From Candidatus Rhodoferax odensensis (GTDB lineage: Bacteria; Pseudomonadota; Gammaproteobacteria; Burkholderiales; Burkholderiaceae_C), in contig JADKDJ010000017.1 in NCBI GenBank assembly GCA_016718405.1, forward strand, positions 11,553 through 75,552: a DNA stretch of 64,000 bases. Direction: 5' to 3'. A program made the position numbers and the translations under genes. A model generated the notes under the pieces. It was not told the DNA's origin. It was given only the letters and a program-made list of their open reading frames with translations, and made no database searches. The stretch's first letter is position 1. Each line of letters begins with the position of its first letter. Below are positions 62,801 through 64,000 of this stretch, piece after piece.

Positions 62801-63297
62801 CGCTCGCCGAAATCATCGCCAGCTACAACGCCCGCTTCGGCACCAACCACCGCATCGAGGAGTTCGACCTCTACTACCAGGACGTGCAGCAGCGCATCAA
62901 AGACCAGCAATGGCCCGATGCCGACCTGCGCAAAGCCTACCCCGGCGCCGCACACCACAAGATCGACATCACCATCGTCGTCGACATGCTGCTCACCGGC
63001 TTCGACAGCAAATACCTCAACACGCTCTACGTCGACAAAAACCTCAAGCACCACGGCCTTATCCAGGCCTTCAGCCGTACCAACCGCGTGCTCAACGACA
63101 CCAAGCCCTACGGCCACATCGCCCGCTTCCGGGGGCCAGCAAGACGCCGGTCGATGCAGCCATCGCACTCTTCTCTGGCAAAAAGACGAATCGCGCGCAC
63201 GCCAAATCTGGCTGGTGTGGACAAAGCCCCGTGGTCATCGACAAGCTGCAAGAAGCCAAGCTCGCCCTGCAAAGCTTCATGCAGGCGCACGGGCTAA
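59803..63297 (+). CDS. N-carbamoyl-beta-alanine amidohydrolase fused in frame to type I restriction subunit HsdR
   Basis: One open frame of 1164 residues. Residues 1-about 418 are a near-complete M20-family N-carbamoyl-amino-acid amidohydrolase (beta-ureidopropionase), the last step to beta-alanine: metal ligands GSHIDTQ (H95), GKFDGNYGV (D106), TNEEGSRF (E140/E141), ETHIEQGP and the terminal SGAGHDAVYMA and SHNEIED. From about residue 420 the sequence becomes HsdR without its first residues: nuclease D533...E547-L-K549, helicase Walker A GSGKT (690-694), DECH (807-810), GFTGTPIF, TGFDSKYLNTL and QAFSRTNRV. After about residue 1110 the frame is shifted. SD AGGAG lies before the ATG. The amidase part is probably functional; the tail is probably a gene-fusion scar. 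Confidence 0.88.
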   Translation: MTTAVEATSAINIGDIRINGERLWASLMELAKIGATPKGGVCRLTLTDLDKQGRDLVLRWAREAGMTVTIDKIGNGFMRRAGRNNSLAPIVTGSHIDTQPTGGKFDGNYGVLAGLEVVRTLNDLGLETEAPIEVAFWTNEEGSRFVPVMMGSGVFAKAFTLEHAYAAKDTEGKSVGEELKRIGYIGDQEPGDHPIGAYFETHIEQGPVLEDADVTIGVVQGVLGIRWFDCTVTGMEAHAGPTPMALRKDAMQVATRIMQEVVATAMRHQPHGRGTVGMVHVHPNSRNVIPGRVKFSIDLRNATDALVDQMADEVKVFAAKVAQDSGLDVKIEMVSSYPAQAFHEDCKGAVARAAAKLGYSNMPAVSGAGHDAVYMARLAPSGMIFIPCKDGISHNEIEDAKPEHITAGCNVLLHAMLEEQIEYGFIGKLQGLKYEYRADIRDRAALERNFREKFEALNRVKLTNAEFSACWKRSTTPDVFTAAQTLRTRNSFIREDGTPLNYTLVNIDDWCKNSFEVVNQLRINTDYSHHRFDVVLLINGVPVVQIELKTLGINPRRAIEQIVEYKNDPGNGFTRTLLCFMQVFVVSNRDSTYYFANNNARHFSFNADERFLPIYQFAKPDNTKVSGLDEFADEFLPKCTLGQMISRYMVLVASEQKLLMMRPYQIYAVKNIVKCIEENSGNGYIWHTTGSGKTLTSFKASTLLKANPNIEKCLFVVDRKDLDRQTREEFNRFQEGCVESNTNTGELVRRLLSDDAADKVIVCTIQKLGLALNENSKRNKSRDKRGLATYADQLEALRDKRIVFIFDECHRSQFGDNHQTIKEFFPKAQLFGFTGTPIFPENSTVKQITGEEQTLKTTEDLFQQSLHEYTITHAIEDRNVLKFHVDYFKPDGKNPPKQGEKIAKRAIVEAILAKHDAATGGRKFNAIFATASINDAIEYHRLFEEMQAEELQADASFVPLNIAAVFSPPSDVSADVRQLQEDLPNELADNQQEPDAKKAALAEIIASYNARFGTNHRIEEFDLYYQDVQQRIKDQQWPDADLRKAYPGAAHHKIDITIVVDMLLTGFDSKYLNTLYVDKNLKHHGLIQAFSRTNRVLNDTKPYGHIARFRGPARRRSMQPSHSSLAKRRIARTPNLAGVDKAPWSSTSCKKPSSPCKASCRRTG

Positions 63298-64000
63298 CAG
63301 ACAAGCCCGAAGACGTGGCCAAGCTCATGGGCGACGATGCCCGCGCTGGCTTTGTGGAAGCTTTCAAGAAAGTGCAGAAGCTGCAAACCCAGCTCGACCA
63401 ATACACCGACCTCACCCCCGAGCAGGCAGACACCATCCAGACCATATTGCCCCGCGACGAGCTCAACGCCTTCCGCGGCCAATATCTGGAGACCGCCAAG
63501 CGCCTGCGCGACGAACGCGCGCTCGGCAACCGCGGGCGAAGCGCATAACGAAGAAGATGGCGCAGCTCGATTTTCGAATTCATGCTCTTCGCATCAGCAC
63601 GATTGATTACGACTACATCATGAAACTCATTGCCGACTTCTCCACCAAGAAGCCCGGCAAGTCCACCATGAGCCGCGAACAACTCGTCAGCCTGATCGCA
63701 GGCGATGCCAAGTTCATCGACGAGCGCGATCTCATCACCGAATACGTGCGAGCCTCACCGCTGGTGAAGGTCTTCTTGAACCGCCATCGCACCGGCCTCA
63801 AGCAGTTCAAGGCCGTGCAAGCCGCGCGCGAAGCTAAACGATATCGCCACCCGCCACGGCTTGGCCGCCACAGCGCTGCAAAGCTTTGTGGATGCCGTGC
63901 TGGAGCGCCGCATCTTCGACGGCGAGCAACTTACCGAACTGCTCGCTCCGCTGGAGCTGGGCTGGAAGGCCCGCACACAGAAAGAGCTGGCCTTGATGGG
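61060..64000 (+). pseudogene. Type I restriction enzyme HsdR (EcoR124I-like family), decayed, extends past the window
   Basis: The restriction subunit of an EcoR124I-like type I system (ATP-dependent translocase and nuclease). Its start codon and first residues have been replaced by the amidohydrolase. The nuclease and motor part to about 63120 is intact. Near 63130-63150 two shifts disturb FRGQQDAVDAAIALFSG, another pair occurs near 63190-63235 before VVIDKLQEAK, and the reading continues to a stop at 63546-63548. After that, family segments (QLDF near 63561, then IDYDYIMKLIADFSTKKPGK, then ATRHGLAATALQSFVDAVLE, then ELGWKARTQKELALM) appear in changing frames to the end of the window. The helical C-terminal part that docks to HsdM is thus lost; no HsdM or HsdS is within the window. 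Confidence 0.85.

Overview
The window reads as a chromosomal stretch of a high-GC betaproteobacterium, most likely a Comamonadaceae member of the Rhodoferax type. This is inferred from protein style and gene combinations (Thauera-type benzoyl-CoA reductase, five-step histidine pathway, reductive pyrimidine pathway, paired DUF1800/DUF1501 secreted proteins), not from a database match. No rRNA, tRNA or CRISPR array was recognised.

Layout. 1-3100 is a decayed mobile region: a broken IS110-type transposase, a frameshifted GNAT gene, a compact attC-like site, a broken Cys-rich cassette ORF, an attC/attI-like palindrome, and an intact integron integrase whose promoter is covered by a LexA-type box. 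3104-15245 is an anaerobic benzoyl-CoA module. On the minus strand had-oah-dch-bcrC-bcrB-bcrA-bcrD-fdx encode dearomatisation and hydrolytic ring opening. Divergently, korA-korB, a rubrerythrin-like gene and a RidA gene encode reduced-ferredoxin supply and accessory functions. An FNR-type box lies in the shared promoter region.

15341-30708 is mixed: OmpW, a lipase-like lipoprotein, SemiSWEET, dacB, two EamA exporters, tsaB-rimI-UDG, pyrF, DUF1800/DUF1501, flavin reductase, an SGNH hydrolase and an amino-acid-type binding protein. 30722-39147 is the complete hut set: hutC-D-I-G-F leftward and hutU, hutH rightward. A Phd/RelE-type toxin-antitoxin pair follows. 39793-45349 holds an anaerobic sulfatase maturase and its Cys-type sulfatase, between a truncated and a full copy of a GH13 glycosidase gene.

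45567-50116 carries hemerythrin, DUF2249, a polytopic membrane protein and a PAS-GGDEF-EAL protein. 50217-54268 is a CoA-transferase / glutaryl-CoA dehydrogenase / LysR module that could take over downstream of benzoyl-CoA. 54304-55119 is a VapBC-like pair with a palindromic operator. 55197-61060 is reductive pyrimidine catabolism (preT, preA, dihydropyrimidinase, amidohydrolase) behind a RutR-like operator. The last gene of that operon is fused in frame to a type I restriction HsdR subunit, which decays by frameshifts toward the window end.

Two families of short palindromic repeats are scattered in the spacers: a GGACA...TGTCC hairpin family and a GTCATTGCGAG REP-like family. The most unusual points are the amidohydrolase-HsdR fusion, the SOS-controlled integron remnant abutting the bcr operon, and the sulfatase island between GH13 copies.
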